Shown one piece after another: positions 1 to 7,668 of a DNA stretch of 64,000 nucleotides. Location of the stretch: positions 17,476 through 81,475 of the forward strand of contig CAUJDN010000099.1 in the NCBI GenBank assembly GCA_963169195.1. The letters run 5' to 3'. Under the pieces are notes generated by a model. The model had not been told where the DNA came from. It was given only the letters and a program-made list of their open reading frames with translations, and made no database searches. The position numbers and the translations under genes were made by a program. How positions within the stretch are numbered: position 1 is the first letter of the stretch; each line of letters starts with the position of its first letter. This stretch comes from Acidobacteriota bacterium (GTDB lineage Bacteria > Acidobacteriota > Vicinamibacteria > Vicinamibacterales > UBA2999).

Positions 1-617
1 TACTTCGTCGCGCTCTGCATCGAGATGTCCACGCCCATGGCGAGCACCGGCTGGTTCAGCGGGCACGCAAAGGTGTTGTCCACCACCGACGTGACGCCGG
101 CGGCGCGGCAGGCCGCCGCCACGGCACGGACGTCCACGCACCGAAGGGTGGGATTGATGGGCGACTCGAACCACACCCCCCTGGTGCGCGGCCCGATGAC
201 GCGCACCGGGTCGGCCAGCTCCTCGAGCGTGACGAAGCGCGAGGTGATGCCAAAGCGTGGCAACAGGTCCGTGATGAGGTGATGCGTGCCGCCGTAGATG
301 GCGGCACTGCAGACCACCTCGTCGCCCTGCCGCAGCAGGGTCAGCAGCGCATGGGTCGTGGCGGCCTGGCCAGAGCTGAAGAGCAGCGACTGCTCCGCGC
401 CGTCCACCGAGGCGAGCATCTCCTCGGCAGCCACGACCGTCGGATTCTCGTAGCGGGAGTAGAGGTATCCGGACGAGCGCCCATCCTGATAGGCCTGGAC
501 CTCGGCGGCGGACTCGAAGATGAACGTGCTCGTTTCGTAGATGGGCGTCGTCAGCGCGGGCGTCCGGCCAGAGGTCACGTGCCCGCCCGCGTGAATCAGC
601 TCGGTGCTCTTCCGCAT
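1..617 (-). CDS. Cys/Met-metabolism PLP-dependent enzyme (partial)
   Basis: The first 205 residues of a trans-sulfuration-family enzyme (cystathionine gamma-synthase / gamma-lyase / methionine gamma-lyase type); the gene runs off the left edge. Family signatures are clear: YSRYENPT near residue 53, the FSSGQAA block where the cofactor ring stacks, AIYGGTHHL, FESPINPT, VVDNTF, and finally SATK. That lysine is the last complete codon of the window and is the expected Schiff-base lysine for PLP. The start ATG lies 30 bases downstream of the patatin-like gene's stop, so the two may be co-transcribed. Which family reaction it performs cannot be told without the C-terminal half. Confidence 0.85.
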   Translation of the reverse strand, partial: MRKSTELIHAGGHVTSGRTPALTTPIYETSTFIFESAAEVQAYQDGRSSGYLYSRYENPTVVAAEEMLASVDGAEQSLLFSSGQAATTHALLTLLRQGDEVVCSAAIYGGTHHLITDLLPRFGITSRFVTLEELADPVRVIGPRTRGVWFESPINPTLRCVDVRAVAAACRAAGVTSVVDNTFACPLNQPVLAMGVDISMQSATK

Positions 618-647
618 CCCTGCCTCCTGTCGCGTGAGGTGCGCACG

Positions 648-2036
648 TCAGATTCGCTCTCCGCTCGCCCCCAGGACCGGCTCGATGAACTGCCGATACG
701 CGTCCTCGTAGCCGTGCTCCATCAGCTCGTCGAGCGAGTGCCGGCGGTCCGAGGCCTCATCCCAGGCGCCGGCCAGGTCCAGCGGCCGCACCGGGTTGTG
801 CGCCGGCCGGATGACGCAGGTCAGCGGCACGCGGTACTGCAGGTGCCGCAGGGCATCACCCAGGGCGGCGTTCTCCGCGCTTGCCAGCTGCTCGGCGATG
901 CGTCCCATGCCATCGGCACGCGCGGGCCTCAGCGCGTGGGGCCCGGGCAGGTCCGGCGCCGCCGACACGACGATGAGCTGCTCCGCGCCGGCGGCCGCGG
1001 CCTCTTCGATGCAGCGGCTGACGGCGGCGGTGCGGTCGGCCAGCCGGTGCGCCTCCCCTCTCCAGTACGCATCCGTCGCAAAGCCGACCATGCGCGGCTC
1101 GCACGCCCCGGGCAGCGTCATGGCGGCGCCCAGGACGTCGGCCAGGTGGTCGCGGGCCGTGCCCGCCAGGTCGTGCGCCTCGGCGCGCCGGGCCGACGCC
1201 GTGGTCATCGCGCCGAAGAGCGTCTTCCGGTACGGCTCGCGCACCAGGCCGAAGACCATGTCCCGCCGGGCGTCGAGATCGTGCACGACGAGGACGAGCT
1301 CACGGAAGCCGGGATGCCCCAGGTTCTCGGTGAGGAGGTCCGCATAGCGACGGCTCAGATCCCGGGCGTCGGGGGTTCGCAGCCTGGCGCCTCCGCGCAG
1401 GATGCTCCACAGGGCCGACGTCGCCGCATCAATGGCACGCGAGGCATCGACGGGAGCGCCGAGCAGCGACCAGAGCGCGTGCGAGGCTGCGCTCCGGCGA
1501 AGCGGCGCCCGCCAGGCGCGGAGCGCGAGCCCCGCGGCCAGCACCGCCAGGCCCGCCAGGGCGATCACGGTGATCAGGCGCGGCACCCAGGTCGGCAGCG
1601 CCTCGGGGGAAAAGGCCGAGCCCACCGCGGCCAGCGCGCCGCGCGCGAGGTCCGCTCCCTGTGCCAGCCCAGCCATTCCCAGGACCATGGCCACGGGATA
1701 CATCGCGGCGGACAGCAGGAGCGCCGCCGCGGGCGCGGCGAACACCGCAAGGGCCGCCCAGAGCAGGAGCCGCAGCCAGCGGAAGGTCCAGTGCCACCGG
1801 TAGAACGCGCGGGGTCCCTCGCTGCGCCACACGCCTCCGGGCTCCCAGAGGGGCGCCGCGCCGTCGATGGCGTACAGCACGGCCCCGAGCGCGCCGATGC
1901 CGCGGCCGCAGACGAGGTCGATCTTGATCCCGGTTTCCTGGAGTGCGCGGAGGACGCCCGCGTGGTACGCGCCGTCGGCGCCGGTCCCGGTCAGCACCAG
2001 CGCCGTGCGACGCTCGGGAGAATAGTGGTCGGCCAC
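648..2036 (-). CDS. Patatin-like protein, apparently lacking the catalytic dyad
   Basis: A 462-residue protein that begins like a patatin phospholipase: a glycine-rich oxyanion-loop region (GTGADGAYHAGVLRAL, residues 17-32), then the nucleophile-elbow position after a beta-strand. The elbow reads G-R-G-I-G (residues 44-48), so the expected serine of GxSxG is glycine 46, and no DG[GA] motif with the partner aspartate is visible. Two hydrophobic stretches (about 84-125 and 150-175) suggest membrane anchoring. The GTG start shares one base with the greA stop (TAGTG), suggesting translational coupling. It may be a pseudo-enzyme with a binding or scaffold role; the real function is unknown. Confidence 0.6.
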   Translation of the reverse strand: MADHYSPERRTALVLTGTGADGAYHAGVLRALQETGIKIDLVCGRGIGALGAVLYAIDGAAPLWEPGGVWRSEGPRAFYRWHWTFRWLRLLLWAALAVFAAPAAALLLSAAMYPVAMVLGMAGLAQGADLARGALAAVGSAFSPEALPTWVPRLITVIALAGLAVLAAGLALRAWRAPLRRSAASHALWSLLGAPVDASRAIDAATSALWSILRGGARLRTPDARDLSRRYADLLTENLGHPGFRELVLVVHDLDARRDMVFGLVREPYRKTLFGAMTTASARRAEAHDLAGTARDHLADVLGAAMTLPGACEPRMVGFATDAYWRGEAHRLADRTAAVSRCIEEAAAAGAEQLIVVSAAPDLPGPHALRPARADGMGRIAEQLASAENAALGDALRHLQYRVPLTCVIRPAHNPVRPLDLAGAWDEASDRRHSLDELMEHGYEDAYRQFIEPVLGASGERI

Positions 2037-2500
2037 TACTCGTCGTGAATGGTCACGAGCTTCAGGATCTCGAACTTGCGGCCGCCCGCGGGCGTGGTCA
2101 CGACGATCTCGTCGCCTTCCTCCTTGTTGAGGATGGCGCGCCCGATGGGTGACGAGGTGGAGATGAGGCCCTTCTCGCCGTCGGCGTCCTCGGGCATCAC
2201 GAGCTGGTACACGAGCTCCTGTCCGGTGGACTCGCGCAACGTGACCGTGGACCCGAACCCGGCCTTGCCGTGGGGGATCTTGTCCATGTTCATGAGCGCG
2301 ATCTCGTTCATGCGGCGGCGCAGCATGCCGATGCGCGCCTGGACGTAGGTCTGCCGCTCCTTGGCCGCCTGGTACTCCGCGTTCTCGCGCAGGTCGCCCA
2401 GCTCGCGCGCGCGCTGGATCTCCTTGGGGAGCTCCATCTTCAGCTCCCGCTCCAGCACCGCCACCTCTTGTTCAAACCGCTTGAGCAGCTTTTCCTTCAT
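2036..2500 (-). CDS. greA: Transcription elongation factor GreA
   Basis: About 154 residues, the usual GreA length. The N-terminal coiled coil carries the acidic tip DLRENAEYQAAKERQ, which reaches into the RNA polymerase secondary channel and stimulates cleavage of backtracked transcripts. The C-terminal FKBP-like domain has the family segments SPIGRAILNKEEGDE and TPAGGRKFEI. ATG at 2500 is taken as the start; a GTG one codon upstream is equally possible and no Shine-Dalgarno sequence precedes either. The gene is divergent from the methyltransferase gene across a 40-bp AT-rich gap and overlaps the patatin-like gene by one base. Confidence 0.93.
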   Translation of the reverse strand: MKEKLLKRFEQEVAVLERELKMELPKEIQRARELGDLRENAEYQAAKERQTYVQARIGMLRRRMNEIALMNMDKIPHGKAGFGSTVTLRESTGQELVYQLVMPEDADGEKGLISTSSPIGRAILNKEEGDEIVVTTPAGGRKFEILKLVTIHDE

Positions 2501-2503
2501 CAC

Positions 2504-2540
2504 TCAAACTTCAGACTTTAGCATAATTGGTCTCCCCACC
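2504..2540. promoter_or_regulatory. Short divergent promoter region greA / SpoU methyltransferase
   Basis: This gap is markedly AT-richer than its surroundings. On the plus strand CATAAT (2522-2527) sits 13 bases before the ATG at 2541, so a transcript would have a leader of only a few bases, and no ribosome-binding site is visible. On the minus strand a TATGCT-like -10 overlaps the same bases. No good -35 was found for either. Confidence 0.4.
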
Positions 2541-3335
2541 ATGCCGCTCATCACCAGCCGCCAGCACGCCATTGTCAGGCAGTGCCGGGCCGTCGCGCGC
2601 GGCGACGACCGCCGGCTGCTGCTCGACGGCTGGCACCTGCTCGACGATGCGCTCGGTGCCGGGTTCGCGGTGGAGACGGTGGCCGCGCGCGAGGAGGTGT
2701 CGCCCGGGCAGCGCGCCACGCTCGATCGGGCGGCGCGGGCGGGCGCCGAGGTGGTGCGCGTGTCCGCCGCCGTCATGGATGCGCTCTCCCCCGTGCCGTC
2801 GCCGACCGGTGTCGTGGCCATTGCCGCCCGGCCGGCGGTGGACCCGCGCGCGCTCACGGCTCCTGCGCCCGCCCTCGTCGTCGCGGGCTTCGGCATCCAG
2901 GATCCCGGCAATGCCGGCGCCATCGCCCGCGCCGCCGACGCGGGCGGCGCCACGGGTGTGCTGCTCGACGCCTCATCGGCCGACCCGTGGGGATGGAAGG
3001 CGCTGAGGGCCGCGATGGGCAGCACGCTGAGACTGCCCGTGCTGCGCGACCGCTCGGCGCTGCATCGCCTGAAAGCGTGGCAGGCGGACGGCCTGCGCGT
3101 GGTGGCCGCGGATCCCGACGCGACGGTCCGGATGTACGACGAGCGCCTCGACGGGCCGACGGCACTCGTCGTCGGTTCCGAGGGGGCGGGCGTCCCGGCC
3201 GACGTGCTGCGCGCCGCCGACGCGCGGGTGCGCATCCCGATGCGCGCCCGCGTCGAGTCGCTCAATGTCGCCGTGGCTGCGGCGGTGCTGCTCTACGAGG
3301 CGGCGCGGCAGCGCGAGTGGGTCGAGACCGTATGA
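2541..3335 (+). CDS. TrmH/SpoU-family RNA 2'-O-methyltransferase
   Basis: 264 residues of an SPOUT-class, SAM-dependent ribose methyltransferase acting on rRNA or tRNA. An N-terminal substrate-binding part (residues 1-105) begins with SRQHAIVR and DGWHLLDDAL. The knotted catalytic domain follows with the three SpoU motifs: GIQDPGNAGAIARAADA near residue 118, LVVGSEGAGVP near 213, and RVESLNVAVAAAVLLYE near 237. It is closest in layout to RlmB/TsnR-type 23S rRNA methyltransferases, but the target nucleotide cannot be inferred. The stop overlaps the rarA start (ATGA). Confidence 0.85.
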   Translation: MPLITSRQHAIVRQCRAVARGDDRRLLLDGWHLLDDALGAGFAVETVAAREEVSPGQRATLDRAARAGAEVVRVSAAVMDALSPVPSPTGVVAIAARPAVDPRALTAPAPALVVAGFGIQDPGNAGAIARAADAGGATGVLLDASSADPWGWKALRAAMGSTLRLPVLRDRSALHRLKAWQADGLRVVAADPDATVRMYDERLDGPTALVVGSEGAGVPADVLRAADARVRIPMRARVESLNVAVAAAVLLYEAARQREWVETV

Positions 3336-4669
3336 GCCTGTTCGACCCGGAGCCGGAGCCGGTGGACCCGCGCACCATCCCGCTGCCCGAGCGCATGCGT
3401 CCGCGCACGCTGGACGAGGTGGTCGGGCAGGACGACGTGATTGGTCCGGGGCGGCCCCTCCGCGAGATGATCGAGCGCGACCTGCTCCAGTCGATCATCC
3501 TCTGGGGCCCGCCGGGCACCGGCAAGACCACGCTCGCCCGCCTGGTCGCGGACCTCACCCGCGCCGAGTTCGTCTCCTTCAGCGCGGTGCTCGCCGGCAT
3601 CAAGGAGGTGAAGGAGGTGATGGCTGCCGCGGAGGACCGCCGGCGCCGGCTGGGCGCGCGCACCATCGTGTTCGTGGACGAGATCCACCGCTTCAACAAG
3701 GCCCAGCAGGATGCGTTCCTGCCCCGCGTCGAGGCCGGCGACATCATCCTCGTCGGGGCCACCACCGAGAACCCGTCGTTCGAGGTGAACGCGGCGCTGC
3801 TCTCGCGGTCCAAGGTGTTCGTGCTGAAGCCGTTGGACGAGGCCGCCATCGTGACCATCCTCCGGCGCGCCCTCGCCGACGCGGCGCGGGGCCTGGGACG
3901 CGAGCAGGCCGAGGCGTCCGACGCCGTGCTGGCCCACGTCGCCCGGTTCGCTGGCGGGGATGCCCGCGCCGCGCTCAACCTGCTGCAGCTGCTGGTCGCC
4001 TCGGCGCCGCAGCCCGCGGGACGGCCGACGATCGACGAGGCACTGCTCGAGCGCACGCTCCAGCACAAGGCGCTGCTCTACGACAAGACGGGCGAGGAGC
4101 ACTACAACCTCATCTCCGCGCTCCACAAGTCCATGCGGAACAGCGACCCGGATGCGGCGGTCTACTGGCTGGCGCGCATGGTGGAAGCCGGCGAGGACCC
4201 GATGTACATCGCACGACGCCTCGTCCGCTTCGCATCCGAGGACGTGGGCAACGCCGACCCGCAGGCGCTGGTCGTCGCCATGGCCGCCAGGGACGCTGCG
4301 CACATGCTCGGCTTCCCCGAGGCCAACACCGCGCTCGCCCAGGCGGCCCTCTATCTGGCCACGGCGCCGAAGAGCAACGCGGTCTATACCGCGTACGGCG
4401 CCGCGGCGGGCGCCGCGAAGAACGACGTGGCCGCGCCCGTCCCTCTCCACCTGCGCAATGCGCCGACGAGGCTGATGAAGCAGCTGGACTACGGAAAGGG
4501 CTACCGGTATGCGCACGACGAAACCGAGGGCGTGGCCGACATGGACTGCCTGCCGGACAACCTGAAGGGCCGCACGTTCTACGCGCCCCCCGAGCGCGGC
4601 TTCGAGAAGGAGATCAAGCGCCGCCTGGACGGCTGGAAGGCGATCAAGCGCCGCCACCGAGAGCCGTAG
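3332..4669 (+). CDS. rarA: Replication-associated recombination protein A (AAA+ ATPase)
   Basis: 445 residues, the normal RarA/MgsA/WRNIP1 length. The AAA+ core shows Walker A (GPPGTGKTT, about residues 59-67), Walker B (FVDEIHRFNK) and sensor 1 in GATTENPSFEVN. The family-specific C-terminal tetramerisation region follows (DKTGEEHYNLISALHKSMRNS, MVEAGEDPMYIARRLVRFASEDVG). RarA acts at stalled replication forks together with SSB and RecA. The ATG overlaps the preceding methyltransferase stop by four bases, so translation is probably coupled. The gene is convergent with mutL, another DNA-maintenance gene. Confidence 0.95.
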   Translation: MSLFDPEPEPVDPRTIPLPERMRPRTLDEVVGQDDVIGPGRPLREMIERDLLQSIILWGPPGTGKTTLARLVADLTRAEFVSFSAVLAGIKEVKEVMAAAEDRRRRLGARTIVFVDEIHRFNKAQQDAFLPRVEAGDIILVGATTENPSFEVNAALLSRSKVFVLKPLDEAAIVTILRRALADAARGLGREQAEASDAVLAHVARFAGGDARAALNLLQLLVASAPQPAGRPTIDEALLERTLQHKALLYDKTGEEHYNLISALHKSMRNSDPDAAVYWLARMVEAGEDPMYIARRLVRFASEDVGNADPQALVVAMAARDAAHMLGFPEANTALAQAALYLATAPKSNAVYTAYGAAAGAAKNDVAAPVPLHLRNAPTRLMKQLDYGKGYRYAHDETEGVADMDCLPDNLKGRTFYAPPERGFEKEIKRRLDGWKAIKRRHREP

Positions 4670-4683
4670 CGGCGATCCGGCAT

Positions 4684-4717
4684 TCCCGACTCCCGACTCC
4701 CCACTCCCGACTCCCGG
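4684..4717. repeat. 7-bp tandem repeat, unit TCCCGAC, five copies
   Basis: Five contiguous heptamers (TCCCGAC, TCCCGAC, TCCCCAC, TCCCGAC, partial TCCCGG) fill most of the gap between the convergent rarA and mutL stops. The same heptamer recurs at 23986-24020, and a close variant lies inside ybeY (18205-18225). Confidence 0.85.
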
Positions 4718-4722
4718 CGCGA

Positions 4723-6552
4723 TCAGATCCGCTCGAAGTTCTTCTCCACCTCCCGCCGCGTGATCCTCAGCATCACCGGGCGGCCGTGCGGACAGACGGT
4801 CGAGTACGAGGTCGCGCGCAGCTCGTCGAGGATGTGGGCCATCTTCTCGAAGGTCAGCGGGTAGTTGGCCTTCACCGCCGCATGGCAGGCGGTGAGGGCG
4901 GCGATGCGCTTGAGGCCTTCCTCCACGCCGAGGCCGCGGTCCAGGCCCTCGAGGTCGTTGGCCAGGTCGCGGAGCGCGGTGTCGCACTCGTGGGTGGGCA
5001 GGATGGCCGGGATGGCTGTGACCTTGACGGTATCGCCCCCGAACTCCTCCACCTCGAACCCGAACCGCTCCAGCGCCTGGGCCCGCGAGACCAGGGCCTC
5101 GCGCTCGGCAGGCGGCAGCTCGAGGACGATGGGCACCAGCAGCCGCTGGCTCTCGAGCGGCTGCTCCGTCAGCCGCTGCATGATCCGCTCGAACAGCACT
5201 CGTTCGTGCGCCACGTGCTGGTCGATGATCGCAATGCCCTCGTCGTCGATGGCGATGATGAACGTGTCACGGAACTGCCCGAGCGGGACGAGCGGCCGCA
5301 GGCCGGAGACACCCGGCTCGCGCGTACTTCGAACCCCCGCGTCCTGAACCTCCGTGCTTCGAACCCCCGTGCCTCGAACCCCCGTGCTTCGAACCTCCGT
5401 GCCTCGAACCTCCGTGCCTCGAACCCCCGTGCCTCGAACCTCCGTGCCTCGCCCCCCCGGGACGGCCCACCGTGACGTGTACACCCCGCCGGCGAGCACT
5501 CCGGGAATCGCCTGGGGGATCGGCCTGCCGGGCACGAGATCCGAGGACCGCAGCTGCAACTCCGGGGCGGGTCCCCGCCCCAGCGCATCGGCCACCGCGC
5601 GCCGCACCACCTCGTGCACCAGCGACTGTTCCTTGAACCGCACCTCCGCCTTGGTCGGGTGCACGTTCACGTCCACCCGGTCCGGCGGGACCTCGAGGAA
5701 CAGGTGCACCTCGGGGCTGCGCTCCTTGTTGGAGGCGACGCTGTAGGCATCGAAGATCGCATGCGCAATCGTCTTGTCCTTGACGATTCGCCGGTTGACG
5801 AAAACGTGCTGCGGTCCGCGCGTCGGTCCGTGCTCGGCCAGGGCGGCGACGTACCCGTGAAGGCGGATGCCGGCCGACTCGCGGTGTACCTCGACGAGAT
5901 CGGGCCGGTCCCCGTAGAGCTGGTAGAGGCGATCGGCCACCGACGTCACCGGAGGGCAGGTCAGCACCCTGCGCCCGGCATTCATCAGCGCGAAACCGAT
6001 GCGCGGGTAGCACAGCGCGAGCTGGGTCACCGTCTTCGAGATCTGCGCGCTCTCGGCCGCGTCCGACTTGAGGAACTTCCGGCGGGCCGGCAGGTTGTAG
6101 AAGAGATCCGCCACCTCCACCAGCGTGCCTTCGGGCCCGCCGGCCTCCATGACGGACTCGAACGCGCCCGCATTGACCCTGATCTCGGTGCCGCTCGGCT
6201 CTCCACGCGCACGCGTGCGCAGGCGGAAGTGCGACACCGACGCCATCGACGGCAGGGCCTCGCCGCGGAAGCCGAGGGTCACGATCGCGCCCAGATCGTC
6301 GGCGCGCCGGATCTTGCTCGTCGCGTGGCGCTCCAGGCTGAGCCGCGCATCGTCGGGCGCCATGCCGATGCCGTCGTCCTCGACGCGGATCAGCTTCTTG
6401 CCGCCGTATTCCGTCGTGATCGTGATGCGGGTCGCCTCGGCGTCGATGGCGTTCTCGACGAGTTCCTTGATGACCGACGCCGGCCGCTCCACGACCTCGC
6501 CGGCGGCGATCTGATTGGCCAGGTCCTCTGGCAGCTTCGTGACGCGTCCCAT
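4723..6552 (-). CDS. mutL: DNA mismatch repair protein MutL (endonuclease type, repeat-expanded linker)
   Basis: 609 residues. The N-terminal GHKL ATPase has ELVENAIDA, EDDGIGM and LGFRGEAL, followed by the transducer (FVNRRIVKD, VDVNVHPTKAEVRF). The C-terminal dimerisation domain carries DQHVAHERVLFE, close to the metal-binding motif DQHA(X)2E(X)4E of nicking MutLs, plus ACHAAVKA and CPHGRPVML, so this is probably a latent endonuclease. Residues 368-407 of the linker are encoded by eight contiguous 15-bp repeats giving pentapeptides of the R-G-T-E-V type. ATG at 6552 matches the conserved N-terminus; an in-frame start at 6576 would overlap corA. Confidence 0.95.
   Translation of the reverse strand: MGRVTKLPEDLANQIAAGEVVERPASVIKELVENAIDAEATRITITTEYGGKKLIRVEDDGIGMAPDDARLSLERHATSKIRRADDLGAIVTLGFRGEALPSMASVSHFRLRTRARGEPSGTEIRVNAGAFESVMEAGGPEGTLVEVADLFYNLPARRKFLKSDAAESAQISKTVTQLALCYPRIGFALMNAGRRVLTCPPVTSVADRLYQLYGDRPDLVEVHRESAGIRLHGYVAALAEHGPTRGPQHVFVNRRIVKDKTIAHAIFDAYSVASNKERSPEVHLFLEVPPDRVDVNVHPTKAEVRFKEQSLVHEVVRRAVADALGRGPAPELQLRSSDLVPGRPIPQAIPGVLAGGVYTSRWAVPGGRGTEVRGTGVRGTEVRGTEVRSTGVRGTGVRSTEVQDAGVRSTREPGVSGLRPLVPLGQFRDTFIIAIDDEGIAIIDQHVAHERVLFERIMQRLTEQPLESQRLLVPIVLELPPAEREALVSRAQALERFGFEVEEFGGDTVKVTAIPAILPTHECDTALRDLANDLEGLDRGLGVEEGLKRIAALTACHAAVKANYPLTFEKMAHILDELRATSYSTVCPHGRPVMLRITRREVEKNFERI
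5331..5450 (-). repeat. 15-bp tandem repeat inside mutL, eight copies
   Basis: Eight exactly contiguous 15-bp units (plus-strand form GAACCTCCGTGCCTC / GAACCCCCGTGCTTC) start at 5331, 5346, 5361, 5376, 5391, 5406, 5421 and 5436. Fifteen bases equal five codons, so the array stays in frame with mutL. The unit is the reverse complement of the intergenic unit CGAAGCACGGAGGTT found at 63480-64000 and 61637-61662. Confidence 0.9.
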
Positions 6553-6566
6553 GTGCCGGTCCGGTC

Positions 6567-7532
6567 CTACAACCACCCCGACTTCTTGAACCAGACGTAC
6601 ATCCCGGCACTCGACAGCAGCATGAGGGCCACAATCTCCCAGAACCGGGCGGTGCCTTCGCCCACGAGGCTCGGCAGCGGCACGTTCATGCCGAAGAGGC
6701 CGGTGATCACCGTCAGGGGGCCGAACAGCGTGGCGATGACCGCCAGGAGCCGCGAGACGTCGGCCAGGCGATTGGACACCGAGGCCAGGTGCGCATCCAG
6801 GATGCCCGTCACCCGGTCCTGGAACACGATGGCGTCTTCCGCCATGCGTGCGAACTGATCGTAGACGTCACGAAAGCGATACGCCATCTCCTGGTTGACG
6901 ATCTCGAACTCCCGCCTGGCCAGCCGGCCGACGGCGTCGCGCTGCGGAACGACGATGCGCCGCAGCATCGAGATGTCGCGTTTCACGGCGAGGATGTCGC
7001 CCATGAGGCCCTCGTGGTCCTCCTCGATGACCGACTTCTCGATCTCCTCGAGCCGTTCCTCGAGTTCGTCCGCCTCGGGACGGTAGTGGTCCACCATCGT
7101 GTCGACGATGCGGTGCAGCAGCGCCGCGGGCCCCTCGGCCAGGATGTGAGCCGTCCGCTCGCAAAGTCCCGCGACGTGGGCGATGCTGCGCCGGCGGCCG
7201 TCGTGGACGGTTACGAGAAAGGAGGCGCCGAGGAAGAAATCCGTGTCATGCGTCTCGAACGTGTGCTCCGGGGCGTGGAAGTTGATGCCGTGGAGGACGA
7301 GGTACAGGTAGTCGCCGTACGACTCGATCTTCGGATGCGGTTCCCGCTGCAGCGCCGACTCCACGGCCAGATCGTGGAAGCCGAACACCTCGGACAGCAT
7401 GCGCCCCTCGGCTTCGGTGGGCTCCACGAAGTCGGCCCAGACCGTCACGCCGCTGCCCGCCTTCAGCCATGCGGGGGCAATCGACGTGACCTCGCGGGTG
7501 GCGCCGTGCTCGTGGACGAAGATCCTCGTCAT
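6567..7532 (-). CDS. corA: CorA-family divalent metal ion transporter
   Basis: 321 residues. A large soluble N-terminal domain with a long coiled region (DELEERLEEIEKSVIEED, RDAVGRLARREFEIVN) leads to two C-terminal membrane helices. The selectivity signature GMN is present (FGMNVP, about residues 281-283), followed by the short periplasmic loop and the last helix with a KKSGW tail. CorA proteins form pentameric channels for Mg2+, Co2+ or Ni2+; the ion preferred here is not evident. The stop lies 14 bases before the chosen mutL start. The leader side (7533-7668) is filled by repeats, separating it from ppdK upstream. Confidence 0.92.
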   Translation of the reverse strand: MTRIFVHEHGATREVTSIAPAWLKAGSGVTVWADFVEPTEAEGRMLSEVFGFHDLAVESALQREPHPKIESYGDYLYLVLHGINFHAPEHTFETHDTDFFLGASFLVTVHDGRRRSIAHVAGLCERTAHILAEGPAALLHRIVDTMVDHYRPEADELEERLEEIEKSVIEEDHEGLMGDILAVKRDISMLRRIVVPQRDAVGRLARREFEIVNQEMAYRFRDVYDQFARMAEDAIVFQDRVTGILDAHLASVSNRLADVSRLLAVIATLFGPLTVITGLFGMNVPLPSLVGEGTARFWEIVALMLLSSAGMYVWFKKSGWL

Positions 7533-7580
7533 CGCATCCCCGGGAGCCCGAGAGGCCGGGCCCGCAAGATCCTGAGGGTC

Positions 7581-7668
7581 TGTGGTTCCGAGGTTCGGGA
7601 GGTTCTGCGGTCCTTCCCGACTCCAGAATTCCCCGGACCCCCGTACCCCGAACCCCGGCTCCCCGACC
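7581..7668. repeat. Degenerate GGTTC-type inverted repeat region between ppdK and corA
   Basis: A left arm GGTTCCGAGGTTCGGGAGGTTCTG (three GGTTC units, about 7583-7606) faces a right arm of CCCCGTA / CCCCGAA / CCCCGG / CCCCGAC units (about 7640-7668), an opposed-arm layout like the clearer loci near 34.3 and 60.8 kb. No gene or promoter is recognised in this gap. Confidence 0.5.
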
